Below are positions 32,337 through 41,353 of a stretch of 58,448 nt of DNA, in pieces (within the stretch, counting starts at the first letter, position 1; every line of letters begins with the position of its first letter). The notes under the pieces were generated by a model that was not told the origin of the DNA, searched no databases, and worked only from the letters and a program-made list of their open reading frames with translations. The DNA is from an uncultured Lachnospiraceae bacterium (lineage in GTDB: Bacteria > Bacillota_A > Clostridia > Lachnospirales > Lachnospiraceae). The stretch lies in the NCBI GenBank assembly GCA_910577835.1, contig CAJTOU010000020.1, positions 1 to 58,448 on the forward strand, given 5' to 3'. A program made the position numbers and the translations under genes.

Positions 32337-34515
32337 CTCGTTTCCTTTTCGTTATTTCCTTTTTCTCATTTTCCTCATCACCGTCAAAATCCAGATTCGC
32401 TACATCATAAGTCAGAGTCACATCTCTTTTGTCATACATCTTGTAAAATTCCTTTAAAATCCTGTCAATTACTATATGTATTGAATCATTTTCAACATTC
32501 ATAAAAATAACCATCTGCTGTGTACTACTATACCTTGTTGTAACATCTACTGTACGAACGGTATTTACAATCGCACTTTCCACATACTGCATAACATTGG
32601 TTCTGTCCTCCATCGCAAAAGTTCTCTCATCCACCGGCTTAATTGTAAATAACACAAGCTGAATCGTCTGCGCATTTCTTTTTCCTATATTCCGGATAAA
32701 CTCATATACCTTTTCAAATTCAGGATAATCCACTTTAAAGGCCCCCTGATAGGAATATTCCTTCTGTATAATATGTACAAGATTATCAAGGTCCTGACTG
32801 CTCATATATTTGTCATTCTCTTTCCCATTATCATTATAAATATAAAATCCGTTTTTGCCTTCCTGCTTTATATGATACAAAGCCTTATCCGCATCCATAT
32901 ACAGCTTGGAATACTCTCTTCCACTGACCACAGATAAAGCGACACCTGCTGACAGCGTAATTCCCTTTAATTCCTCTATTCTGGATATTCTTGTATTAAT
33001 CATATGCAAAAGATTCATTACCATTTTTTCTGCATCCATAATAGAGCTGATTTCCGGAATAAAGCATAAAAATTCATCTCCACCCACTCTGGACACAAGC
33101 AGATTCTTTTTCTGCTTTGTCAATGCTTTTGCTACTGTAACCAGACAGTAATCTCCCCTTATATATCCATAATTTTTATTAATTTCTCCAATATTATCCA
33201 CATCAATCAAAAGCAGACACCCGTCTCCTCTTTCCAATTCTGCACTGATACTTTTTTCCACACTCTTAATTCTTTTTATATCAGACAGCTCATCCAGCAG
33301 ATTCTTCTTTTGCTGCGGCTCTAACAGGCTTTCTGGTATAATCATTTCAACCGGCTTTTCTCTTCTTTCTACAATACCCGGAATTAACGGCTTTATTTTC
33401 TTTTCCTTCAACAGACGAATAAAAGCCTCTGCAATCTGCGGGTCAAACTGCGTGCCCCTGCTTCTTTCAAGCTCCTCTAATATTTTTTCCTCTGAAAAAC
33501 GTTTTCTGTATACACGATTACTGCTCATGGCATCATAGGCATCCGCCACACAGATAATACGTGCAATAAAAGGAATATCCTCGCCCTTCAGTCCTGAAGG
33601 ATAACCCTTTCCGTCATATCTCTCGTGATGATATTTTGCACCAATATCAAGTCCCGGAATCATCTTGATATCTTTTAAAATATCAGCTCCCACAATTGGA
33701 TGCTGTTTCATAATTTCATATTCTGAATCAGTCAGCTTTCCCGGCTTATTTAAAACAGAATCAGGCACACCGATTTTTCCAATATCATGCAAAAGAGCAA
33801 TATTCCTGATATCCTGCGCTTCCTTTTCCTCCAGTCCCAGTTCCTTTGCAAGTGCATAGGAATATTCCGAAACTCTCTGAGAATGTCCCTTTGTATACTC
33901 ATCTTTTGCATCAATTGTATTTGCAATAACTGTAATTGCCTGAAAAGTCATTTTCTGGATTTCCTTTGTCTTTTCATCCAGCATTTTTGTATATTCTCTA
34001 TTTTTTTCTGTGACACTTCCATAAAGTCCAGCCGCTATATAAGAGCCTGAAAAACACAAAAAAATAAGAGCAATCTGTATTTCAATATCCTTGCTGTTAC
34101 CTGTATTTATCTGATGTTGAAATACCCTTATAATAATAAATAAAAGATTTATCAAAAAAGCTGCAATTCCCATACCAACAATTAAATTTTTCCTGCGATA
34201 AAGAACAATCAGAGAAAGCATTGGAAATATGTAGGTAAATACAAGAGAGGTATTTCCTGTAATCATAACAAAGGTATACATTATAAAATATCCAATGACA
34301 ATATAGTATTTTAAATTGTCAGAGACAGGATTCCTTTTGTAAAGCAATATTGCAAGCAATGCAGGTATTCCTGTGAACAGCATAAAAACAATCAAATAAG
34401 ACAGTGTACGTTCACCCTTTAAAACCTCGCCGGTGTAAGCAACAAATAGTATTACAACAATAGCAGTCCATCCAATAATCAAATATCTGTTGATAATATG
34501 TTCCTGTGGTTCCAT
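32317..34515 (-). CDS. Membrane HD-GYP/GGDEF protein with degenerate second GGDEF
   Basis: The 732-residue product has six to eight N-terminal helices (10-165), a short coiled linker, an HD-GYP domain (about 190-370; HD at 243-244, HHERYDGKGYP at 296-306), and a GGDEF domain with intact RVGGDEF (476-482). Both c-di-GMP breakdown and synthesis are thus possible in one protein. Residues 575-700 look like another diguanylate-cyclase fold: DVTTRYSSTQQMVIF at 657-671 stands where xRYGGDEFxxx would be, with SSTQQ in place of GGDEF. That domain cannot be catalytic. Its ATG is about 200 bases from palindrome 1. Confidence 0.88.
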   Translation of the reverse strand: MEPQEHIINRYLIIGWTAIVVILFVAYTGEVLKGERTLSYLIVFMLFTGIPALLAILLYKRNPVSDNLKYYIVIGYFIMYTFVMITGNTSLVFTYIFPMLSLIVLYRRKNLIVGMGIAAFLINLLFIIIRVFQHQINTGNSKDIEIQIALIFLCFSGSYIAAGLYGSVTEKNREYTKMLDEKTKEIQKMTFQAITVIANTIDAKDEYTKGHSQRVSEYSYALAKELGLEEKEAQDIRNIALLHDIGKIGVPDSVLNKPGKLTDSEYEIMKQHPIVGADILKDIKMIPGLDIGAKYHHERYDGKGYPSGLKGEDIPFIARIICVADAYDAMSSNRVYRKRFSEEKILEELERSRGTQFDPQIAEAFIRLLKEKKIKPLIPGIVERREKPVEMIIPESLLEPQQKKNLLDELSDIKRIKSVEKSISAELERGDGCLLLIDVDNIGEINKNYGYIRGDYCLVTVAKALTKQKKNLLVSRVGGDEFLCFIPEISSIMDAEKMVMNLLHMINTRISRIEELKGITLSAGVALSVVSGREYSKLYMDADKALYHIKQEGKNGFYIYNDNGKENDKYMSSQDLDNLVHIIQKEYSYQGAFKVDYPEFEKVYEFIRNIGKRNAQTIQLVLFTIKPVDERTFAMEDRTNVMQYVESAIVNTVRTVDVTTRYSSTQQMVIFMNVENDSIHIVIDRILKEFYKMYDKRDVTLTYDVANLDFDGDEENEKKEITKRKRDDEKKL

Positions 34516-34708
34516 GTTATTTCTCCTCTTACTGTTATGGTATTATTTTTTAGGAACGAAGGTTTGGTTGTTTCCTGCATGATAGTATACACCAAGAAAG
34601 GGGTGAATTCAAGATAAGAAAAAGAGAGTTTTTGACAAAAAATAGGCGTGAAACTAGAAAAATAGGGGATATTGTTGAAAGAAGGGGGAGGAAGAGATGA
34701 GGAATGAC

Positions 34709-34945
34709 GCAGAAGGAAGAGTATGGTGTCTGGATTCCCCTTGCATGACCTTGGAGGTTCTAAGTTTTCGGGATTTCGCGTTATTTCTGTCAAGGGAACA
34801 ACTCGCCTTGAAGAACTTCATAAATTAAACTTTTTCATGGCTCAAACAGTCCCCTTGACAGAAATAACGCGAAATCCCGAAAACCAAGAACCTCTAAAGG
34901 CCATTCCAGAGGGAATCCAGACACCATACTCCTCCTTCTTCTGTG
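34709..34945. repeat. Large imperfect palindrome 1
   Basis: The left arm (about 34709-34797) and right arm (about 34851-34945) are inverted copies. Long perfect blocks are GAGTATGGTGTCTGGATTCC and, nearer the loop, TTTTCGGGATTTCGCG running into TTATTTCTGTCAAGGG. A 50-base loop starts with AACTCGCCTTG (34800-34810). One arm interior block (34740-34756) does not pair. It is related to palindrome 2, and no reading frame in it looks coding. Confidence 0.92.
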
Positions 34946-35042
34946 CATCACAATTTAGTAATCTATTCGTTTGTATATATTCTTTTTGCTTAGTTATATT
35001 TTTGAAAAACAAAAATTTGATAAAATGGGGAATTAAATTACT

Positions 35043-35167
35043 TCCTTCTTTTACCTGTTTGTAATTAAAAAATAAAAACTGAATAAATTCAATAATAAAA
35101 CCATTCCTTTCTTTTTACCTATCTGTAATTAAAAAATCAGAACTGAATAAATTCAATAATGAAATCA
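35043..35167 (+). repeat. Two 64-bp direct repeats
   Basis: A unit containing GTAATTAAAAAAT, then AACTGAATAAATTCAATAAT, occurs at about 35043-35104 and 35105-35167, spaced 64 bases, about 85 percent alike by eye. It lies between the two palindromes. A partial third start (CCTTTTTACTTATCC) follows. Confidence 0.8.
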
Positions 35168-35259
35168 TCTCATCCTTTTTACTTATCCATATTTTGAAAA
35201 AGGCAAACCAATAAGTACCAGTAAATCTAAAAATTGTAAAAGATTTCGAAGCACAGCAA

Positions 35260-35491
35260 ACAGGAGTGAGAGGAGGTCTGCTGTTCCCTATGGAGCAGTT
35301 TTAGAATCTCTTATTGTCTGAAATTCTGCGTTATCTGTATTAAGAGGATTGTCTGAGCCTCAAAACCTTTATTTTTTTGAAAAATACCAAGGCGAGTTAT
35401 CCTCTTGATACAGATGCTTTTAGCAGAATTTCAGGAGATTAGAGATTCTTAAACTGTGTAATGGGAACGGCAGACCTCCTCTCACTTCTGT
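35260..35491. repeat. Large imperfect palindrome 2
   Basis: The left arm (about 35260-35348) and right arm (about 35397-35491) are inverted copies, with AGTGAGAGGAGGTCTG as the outermost perfect block, and GAATCTCT and AAGAGGAT blocks further in. The loop carries CAAGGCGAGTT (35388-35398), the reverse complement of the loop start of palindrome 1, so the two lie in opposite orientation. It begins 9 bases past the iscU stop. Confidence 0.92.
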
Positions 35492-35500
35492 CAGCGTCCC

Positions 35501-35923
35501 TTACCCACAACATTCCCCTTTTCTTCCCTCAAATACCTCTCTGTTATACTCAATCCCATTTTTATCATAATAATCCTTCACCGCTGCTTTGACCGCCTCC
35601 TCGGCCAAAACTGAACAGTGAACCTTATGCGCCGGAAGGCCGTCCAATGCCTCTACTACTGCTTTATTAGAAAGCTTCAGCGCCTCCTCTATCTTCTTTC
35701 CTTTTATCATCTCTGTCGCAATTGAGCTTGTCGCAATCGCTGAACCGCATCCAAAGGTATTAAATTTCACATCTGTAATAATCCCCTGTTCTACCTTGAT
35801 ATACATTTTCATAATATCCCCACATTTAGCATTCCCAACTTCTCCAATTCCATCAGCATCCTCCATTTTTCCCACATTTCTCGGATTCTGAAAATGGTCC
35901 ATTACTTTTTCGCTATATAACAT
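35501..35923 (-). CDS. iscU: NifU/IscU-like iron-sulfur cluster scaffold
   Basis: The 140-residue product assembles iron-sulfur clusters with its partner desulfurase. Conserved Cys ligands lie in NAKCGD, TFGCGSAIA and HKVHCSVLAEE, in the pattern of NifU N-domain proteins. The tail GECCG is extra. The start lies within the end of iscS (11-base overlap), so the two are coupled. The normal clostridial arrangement has IscR-type control; the box at 37183 supports it. Confidence 0.94.
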   Translation of the reverse strand: MLYSEKVMDHFQNPRNVGKMEDADGIGEVGNAKCGDIMKMYIKVEQGIITDVKFNTFGCGSAIATSSIATEMIKGKKIEEALKLSNKAVVEALDGLPAHKVHCSVLAEEAVKAAVKDYYDKNGIEYNREVFEGRKGECCG

Positions 35924-37100
35924 GTTTTCTTTCTCCCTTCTCTAATTCTTCCCATACTGGTGACATATTTCTTAAATAACCTATAATCTCTGGTATTGTC
36001 TCAATAATATACTGTATTTCCTCCTCTGTATTATATTCCCCTATTGAGAGGCGCAGTGAACCATGTGCCACTTCATGAGGAAGCCCCAGTGCCAGCAGTA
36101 CATGACTTGGGTCAAGAGAGCCCGATGTACAGGCTGAACCTGATGAAGCAGCTATCCCTCTTGCATCCAGAAGAAGCAGCAGAGATTCTCCCTCAACGCC
36201 TTCAAAACAAAAATTTACAGTTCCCGGAAGGCGGTTATTTCTGTCTCCGTTTAATATGGAATGAGGTATTTTGCTTAAATGTTCAATTAATAAATCTCGA
36301 AGTTTTGACACTTTCTTTGCATTTTCTTCCATATGTTCACAGGCATCCAAAAATGCCGCTGCCATGCCGCAGATAGCGGGAAGATTTTCTGTTCCGGCTC
36401 TTTTTCCACGTTCCTGTGCTCCACCTTCAATCATATTAAAAAGTCTTACACCTTTTCTGGCATACAGTACTCCCACACCTTTTGGTCCATGAAATTTGTG
36501 TGCGGAAATGGACAGCATATCTATATTATCTTCCTGTACATCTATTTTAATATGACCTGCGGCCTGTACTGCGTCGGTATGAAACAGAATACCTTTTTTT
36601 CGGCATACTTCTCCTATTTCCTTTATTGGCTGTATGGTTCCTATTTCATTATTTGCATACATTACAGTTACAAGTGCTGTCTCTTCGCGAATTGCCTGTT
36701 CAACTTCCTCTGCTGTCACAATACCGTTTTTATGGACATCCAGATAAGTTACATCAAAGCCTTGCTTTTCTAACTTTTTTAATGTATGCAAAACTGCATG
36801 ATGTTCAAAGGCTGTTGAAATAATATGCTTTTTGCCCTTTGATTTTCCTGCTTCTGCTGCGGAAATAATCGCCTGATTATCTGCTTCGCTTCCTCCTGAT
36901 GTAAAATAAATGTCTTTGATATCAGCATTCAGACAGTCTGCGATAGTTTTTCTTGCCTCAAATAATTTTTCTGCTGCCTCCTGTCCCTCTGTATGAAGAC
37001 TTGATGGATTTCCATAAAATTTATCCATGCAAAGCAGCATTTCTTTTTTAGCTGCATCGCTGATTTTTGTTGTAGCTGCGTTATCTGCGTATACTTTCAT
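35913..37100 (-). CDS. iscS: Cysteine desulfurase, NifS/IscS family
   Basis: This PLP enzyme takes sulfur from cysteine and gives it to the scaffold. The 395-residue product begins VYADNAATTKI, has the PLP Lys in SISAHKFHGPKGVG and the mobile catalytic Cys in ASSGSACTSGS. The length matches NifS-type class I desulfurases. AGGA precedes the ATG. It is the first gene of iscS-iscU, 100 bases downstream of a promoter with an operator-like dyad. Confidence 0.96.
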   Translation of the reverse strand: MKVYADNAATTKISDAAKKEMLLCMDKFYGNPSSLHTEGQEAAEKLFEARKTIADCLNADIKDIYFTSGGSEADNQAIISAAEAGKSKGKKHIISTAFEHHAVLHTLKKLEKQGFDVTYLDVHKNGIVTAEEVEQAIREETALVTVMYANNEIGTIQPIKEIGEVCRKKGILFHTDAVQAAGHIKIDVQEDNIDMLSISAHKFHGPKGVGVLYARKGVRLFNMIEGGAQERGKRAGTENLPAICGMAAAFLDACEHMEENAKKVSKLRDLLIEHLSKIPHSILNGDRNNRLPGTVNFCFEGVEGESLLLLLDARGIAASSGSACTSGSLDPSHVLLALGLPHEVAHGSLRLSIGEYNTEEEIQYIIETIPEIIGYLRNMSPVWEELEKGERKHVI

Positions 37101-37182
37101 ATATTTTTCCTGCTTTCTTTTTCTGAATTTACAATGTTGTGGATATCCGTCAGAAAATTTTTCTATTTTTCCGATATTATAT

Positions 37183-37199
37183 CCTATTTGATTTATAGG
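37183..37199 (-). promoter_or_regulatory. 17-bp dyad operator upstream of iscS
   Basis: CCTAT-N7-ATAGG sits just downstream of the iscS -10 box. The same 17-bp pattern, with the same spacing, occurs upstream of cysK at 58164-58180. An Rrf2-family (IscR/CymR-like) repressor site is inferred. Confidence 0.65.
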
Positions 37200-37203
37200 A
37201 ATT

Positions 37204-37232
37204 ACAATACCATTTTAGATACAATTTGTCAA
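37204..37232 (-). promoter_or_regulatory. Promoter of iscS-iscU
   Basis: On the minus strand TTGACA (37227-37232) and TATTGT (37204-37209) are exactly 17 bases apart. Confidence 0.75.
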
Positions 37233-37274
37233 TAGGATTTTATGTTTTTCTTGACTTTTAAATAAAAATATAGG

Positions 37275-37328
37275 AAAATAGGAAAATCATTACAAATAAA
37301 CAAAATAGGAAAATCATTACAAATAAAC
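37275..37328 (+). repeat. Two perfect 27-bp tandem repeats
   Basis: A 27-base unit containing GGAAAATCATTACAAATAAA occurs twice without change (37275-37301 and 37302-37328), in the gap between the divergent iscS and tmcAL genes. Smaller TGGAAAGATATA repeats follow at 37410-37445. Confidence 0.95.
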
Positions 37329-37458
37329 AACAGAGTGTCTAAAGCACTGTAAATTTAGAAAAACAGACTTTTGACATTAATCCTGTAAATAAAAAATGGA
37401 AAGAATAAATAAAAGTGGAAAGATATAGATAATTTGGAAAGATATAGAAACAAAGATT

Positions 37459-38679
37459 ATGAAAACAGTTGGATTAATTACGGAATATAACCCATTTCAT
37501 AAGGGGCATGAATATCATATCAAAGAAGCAAAACGACAAACCGGTGCTGACCTTGCAGTTATAGTTATGAGTGGAAACTATGTGCAGCGGGGCATGCCGG
37601 CCTTTTTGGACAAATACAGCCGCACAGAAATTGCATTAAAGCATGGTGCCGACCTTGTAATCGAACTTCCTCTGATTTTTGCTGTGGGAAGTGCAGAAAT
37701 TTTTGCACAGGGAGCTGTCTCAATTCTTGACAGAATCGGAGTTACAGATTTCCTCTGTTTTGGTACAGAGGAAACAGAGATGGAAAAGCTTCTGAAAACA
37801 GCACAGATACTTGCATCAGAACCTGAAAAATTTCAAGATACTTTAAAAGAAAATCTGAAAAAAGGGCTTTCCTTTCCTGCTGCCAGAGCCAGAGCATTGT
37901 GCATATTTGCAGGTTCTGACAAAGACTTTACAGAAGATATCATCAATCAGCCAAATAATATTCTTGCTGTGGAATATTTAAAAACGCTTATTCGGCGAAA
38001 CAGCAATATCATTCCTCTTTGTATTCCACGTATTCATTCCGGATATCATGACAGCTCTTTTGAACATCGTTTCTTTTCAGCCTCTGCCCTTCGCTCTCTG
38101 GAAAATCCAGATATTCTTTTATCTGCACTAAAAGAAATTGATTCTGTATATACAAAACAGTTTCATATTTCCTGTCCGGTTCAAACGGAGGATTTTGATA
38201 CAATACTGGGACAGCGTCTTTTGTCTGCCTGTGCTTCCGGTCTTATCATTTTTTCTGATATCAGCAATGATATTGAAAACGCAATACGAAAAAATTTGTT
38301 TTACTATACAGGATTTCATGATTTTGCTATGCTGCTGAAAAACAAAAGCCTGACATATACAAGAATCTGCCGCTGTCTTTTGCATATTATGCTTAATATT
38401 CGCGCAGATATTGTCAGGAATGCGCTTATTCAGGACCTGCCGGGATATATCAGAATATTGGGCTTTACCAAAAAAGGAAGTGAGCTGCTTTCTCATATCC
38501 GTTCTGATATTATACCGCTTATCAGAACCGCCGGATATCAAAAAGTGCTCACAAATCCTGTTGACAGAGAGATTTTTGAAATAAATCTTCATGCGGATGA
38601 ATTATATAGAATGACAGTTATGACTAAATTCAAACAGAATCTGCCAAATGAATTTAATAAAAAACTGCTTGTTTTATAA
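37459..38679 (+). CDS. tmcAL: tRNA(Met) cytidine acetate ligase TmcAL (YlbM family)
   Basis: TmcAL uses ATP and acetate to make N4-acetylcytidine at the wobble position of elongator tRNA(Met). The 406-residue product has the nucleotidyltransferase signature TEYNPFHKGHEYHI at its start and VMSGNYVQRGMPAFLDKYSR, both diagnostic of this family, and RIHSGYHD in the middle. The ribosome binding site is weak. It converges with the UPF0210 gene on a shared terminator. Confidence 0.93.
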   Translation: MKTVGLITEYNPFHKGHEYHIKEAKRQTGADLAVIVMSGNYVQRGMPAFLDKYSRTEIALKHGADLVIELPLIFAVGSAEIFAQGAVSILDRIGVTDFLCFGTEETEMEKLLKTAQILASEPEKFQDTLKENLKKGLSFPAARARALCIFAGSDKDFTEDIINQPNNILAVEYLKTLIRRNSNIIPLCIPRIHSGYHDSSFEHRFFSASALRSLENPDILLSALKEIDSVYTKQFHISCPVQTEDFDTILGQRLLSACASGLIIFSDISNDIENAIRKNLFYYTGFHDFAMLLKNKSLTYTRICRCLLHIMLNIRADIVRNALIQDLPGYIRILGFTKKGSELLSHIRSDIIPLIRTAGYQKVLTNPVDREIFEINLHADELYRMTVMTKFKQNLPNEFNKKLLVL

Positions 38680-38707
38680 ATTTTCTTACAAAACGATAAG
38701 AAAATTT
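38678..38707. terminator. Bidirectional terminator between tmcAL and the UPF0210 gene
   Basis: AAATTTTCTTA pairs with TAAGAAAATTT around an 8-base loop. The A/T-rich arms allow termination on either strand. Confidence 0.7.
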
Positions 38708-38736
38708 TGATATAATAAATTTTATATTCGCATCTT

Positions 38737-40101
38737 TTAGTTTTTAAAGCTGTGAATCGGTGCAGGAATTCTTCCTCCTCTGTTAATAAAGGAAGCACAG
38801 GAAAACTGATTTACCGGCATAATCGGCGCATAGCCCAAAAGTCCGCCAAACTCTACTGTTTCCCCTACGCCCTTTCCAATCACAGGTATAAGACGCACAG
38901 CGGTTGTCTTCTGGTTCACCATGCCGATAGCCGCCTCATCTGCAATAATACCGGAGATAGTGGAAGCCGGCGTATCTCCCGGAATTGCTATCATATCAAG
39001 TCCCACAGAACATACGCAGGTCATTGCCTCTAGTTTTTCAAGGGTCAATGCTCCCTCGTTGACTGCATCTATCATGCCCTGGTCCTCGCTTACAGGAATA
39101 AACGCACCACTTAAACCACCTACATAAGAAGAAGCCATAACACCGCCCTTTTTCACTTGGTCATTCAGCAGCGCAAGGGCAGCCGTTGTTCCCGGAGCAC
39201 CTGCTCTTTCGAGACCGATTTCCTCCAAAATTTCCGCTACGGAATCGCCAATTGCAGGTGTAGGCGCAAGTGATAAATCAATAATACCAAAAGGTACACC
39301 CAGTCTTTTTGACGCCTCCTGTGCCACAAGCTGACCAACTCTTGTTACCTTAAAGGCAGTTTTTTTAATTGTTTCACAGAGTATTTCAAAATTTTTATCT
39401 CTCACTTTGCTTAATGCATTTTTTACAACTCCCGGTCCGCTGACGCCCACATTAATAATCGTATCCGCCTCTGTTACTCCGTGAAATGCTCCTGCCATAA
39501 ATGGATTGTCATCCGGTGCATTACAAAATACCACAAATTTTGCACAGCCAAGGCAGTCATTTTGTCTGGTAAGCTCTGCTGTTTCCTTTATTTTCTCTCC
39601 AAGAAGGCGGATGGCATCCATATTAAGTCCGGTCTTTGTGGAACCTACATTAACAGAAGAACATACAAACTCCGTAGAAGCAAGTGCATGTGGAATAGAT
39701 TTGATAAGCATTTCCTCCGCCAAAGTCATTCCTTTGGAAACCAGCGCGGAATAGCCGCCCAAAAAGTTGACGCCTACTGTTTTTGCCGCTCTGTCAAGCG
39801 TTTTTGCAATCTTTACAAAATCGTCTGACGTTCTGCACGCAGAAGCACCCACAAGTGCGATAGGTGTAACCGAAATCCTTTTATTTACAATTGGTATTCC
39901 GATTTCCTTGCTGATTTCATTCCCTGTTTCTACAAGCTTTTCTGCCTTTGTCGTAATCTTTTCATAAATTTTTTCGTTCAGTCTGTTCAAATCGCTGTCA
40001 ATACAGTCAAGAAGGCTGATTCCCATTGTAATCGTTCTGACATCAAGATTTTCGTGCTGTACCATGTTGTTTGTTTCATTTACTTCAAATATATTAATCA
40101 T
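38737..40101 (-). CDS. UPF0210 (PFL-family) protein
   Basis: The 454-residue product is a UPF0210/PFL-family protein, distantly related to the glycyl radical fold but without a known reaction. Recognisable blocks are DVRTITMGISLLDC near the N-terminus, NFLGGYSALVSKG, GAFHGVTEADTIINVGVSGPGVV and APTPAIGDSVAEILE. The length is normal. It is almost always paired with a small ACT protein, as it is here (65 bases apart), which suggests amino-acid-responsive control. Between the pair lies a small TAATCAGTC/GACTGATT hairpin. Confidence 0.9.
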   Translation of the reverse strand: MINIFEVNETNNMVQHENLDVRTITMGISLLDCIDSDLNRLNEKIYEKITTKAEKLVETGNEISKEIGIPIVNKRISVTPIALVGASACRTSDDFVKIAKTLDRAAKTVGVNFLGGYSALVSKGMTLAEEMLIKSIPHALASTEFVCSSVNVGSTKTGLNMDAIRLLGEKIKETAELTRQNDCLGCAKFVVFCNAPDDNPFMAGAFHGVTEADTIINVGVSGPGVVKNALSKVRDKNFEILCETIKKTAFKVTRVGQLVAQEASKRLGVPFGIIDLSLAPTPAIGDSVAEILEEIGLERAGAPGTTAALALLNDQVKKGGVMASSYVGGLSGAFIPVSEDQGMIDAVNEGALTLEKLEAMTCVCSVGLDMIAIPGDTPASTISGIIADEAAIGMVNQKTTAVRLIPVIGKGVGETVEFGGLLGYAPIMPVNQFSCASFINRGGRIPAPIHSFKN

Positions 40102-40165
40102 TGCAAAATCCTTTCTGTAAAATGTAATCAGTCAAGGACTGATTCTGTTGATTACTTTAGAAGTC

Positions 40166-40438
40166 TTAAATTCTGTGCATGGCCTTAAAGATATCTTCCG
40201 ACTGCATTTTAATCTGAACTCCAATCGTTTCTCCAAGCTCTGCAAGCTCATCTGCAAGCTGGCTGAATTTTTTCTCTGATTTATTGGCATCCACAATCAT
40301 CATCATATTAAAATAATCCTGAACAATTGTCTGTGAAATATCAAGAATATTTACTCTGTTATTTGCCAAATAAGTACACACTCTTGCAATAATGCCAACT
40401 GTATCCTTGCCTACTACTGTAATAATTGTTTTTTTCAT
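40166..40438 (-). CDS. ACT-domain protein, UPF0237 family
   Basis: The 90-residue product is a single ACT domain, a small-molecule (often amino acid) binding fold. KKTIITVVGKDTVGIIARVCTYLANNRVNILDISQT is the typical first half; the remainder fits one ACT unit. The start at 40438 gives the family N-terminus; other in-frame ATG codons upstream are less good. It precedes the UPF0210 gene on the same strand, the fixed pairing in Firmicutes. A regulatory subunit role is inferred. Confidence 0.9.
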   Translation of the reverse strand: MKKTIITVVGKDTVGIIARVCTYLANNRVNILDISQTIVQDYFNMMMIVDANKSEKKFSQLADELAELGETIGVQIKMQSEDIFKAMHRI

Positions 40439-40518
40439 ATTGTTTGTCATTCCTTTCCAAGACATAAATAAGCTGTAAAAATTTTATCATATTTTTTCCA
40501 TTTTTCATCTTCTCATTT

Positions 40519-41316
40519 TTAAAATTCGAAACACTGAGATACCATATCTCTTCTGGCCACCGATATACAGAAATCATCTGCCTGAAATTCACTTTCACTC
40601 ATGTTCACTTCCATTCGCACACTTTCATATGCAAGCTCCGGATAGTTATTCTCTTTGCTCAGATGTCCCAGAAATATCCGTTTCATTTTATCTGACAAAA
40701 TGGCATCCAAAAGTCTTCCGGACATTTCATTACAAAGATGTCCGTATTTTCCAAGAATTCTCTGCTTCAGAGAATATGGATATTTTCCGGTCTGCAGCAT
40801 CCTTATATCATGATTTGCCTCTAAAAGAATTGCATCCAGTCCCTTTAGATTCTCCACTGTATAATCCGTATATACTCCTAAATCTGTAACTACTGCCACC
40901 CTTTTTTCACCAGATTCCACGCGGTACGCCACCGGATTCACCGCATCGTGGGAAATCTTAAAAGGACAGAGACTCAGTGTCTTCAGTTTCATCTTCTGGT
41001 CCGGCTCTATTTCACTGAAAAGTTCTGGTTCTATTTTTCCAAGCGATGCCATTTTCTTTATGCACCAAATCGTTTCCTTTGTCGCATACATTGGTACTGC
41101 ATATTTTCTTGCCATAACTCCCAGTCCTTTAATATGGTCGGAATGTTCATGTGTAATAAAAATCCCGTCCAAGTCCTTCCCCTCTATATCTAATCCTTTT
41201 AACCCTGCTTCAATCGCCTTTCTGCTGATTCCGGCATCGATTAAAATATGTGTATCTTCATCCCCGATATAGATACAATTTCCGCTGCTTCCGCTGGCTA
41301 TACTGCATATTCTCAT
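40519..41316 (-). CDS. Metallo-beta-lactamase-fold hydrolase, WalJ/YycJ-like
   Basis: The 265-residue product begins RICSIASGSSGNCIYI, as do WalJ/YycJ proteins, and has the dinuclear metal motif THEHSDHIKG, then SHDAVNPVAY, VTDLG and GHLSKENN. WalJ proteins are nuclease-like enzymes with 5'-3' exonuclease activity that may coordinate cell division with replication. It is not next to walKR here. The gene is about 80 bases upstream of the ACT gene and 40 bases after pepD, all on the minus strand. Confidence 0.87.
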   Translation of the reverse strand: MRICSIASGSSGNCIYIGDEDTHILIDAGISRKAIEAGLKGLDIEGKDLDGIFITHEHSDHIKGLGVMARKYAVPMYATKETIWCIKKMASLGKIEPELFSEIEPDQKMKLKTLSLCPFKISHDAVNPVAYRVESGEKRVAVVTDLGVYTDYTVENLKGLDAILLEANHDIRMLQTGKYPYSLKQRILGKYGHLCNEMSGRLLDAILSDKMKRIFLGHLSKENNYPELAYESVRMEVNMSESEFQADDFCISVARRDMVSQCFEF

Positions 41317-41353
41317 AAGTTACCTCATTCCTGCCTTTATTTCTGCCAGAGAA

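Noticed and set aside
34723..35064. 113-codon plus-strand open frame across palindrome 1
   Set aside because: It runs through both arms and the loop of the palindrome, so its translation contains a repeated ITRNPEN-type mirror artefact and no natural start; structure explains the openness.
34709..35491. Retron or group II intron explanation for the palindromes
   Set aside because: No reverse transcriptase gene is near and no catalytic intron motif (domain V GAGC/AGC-type core) was seen.
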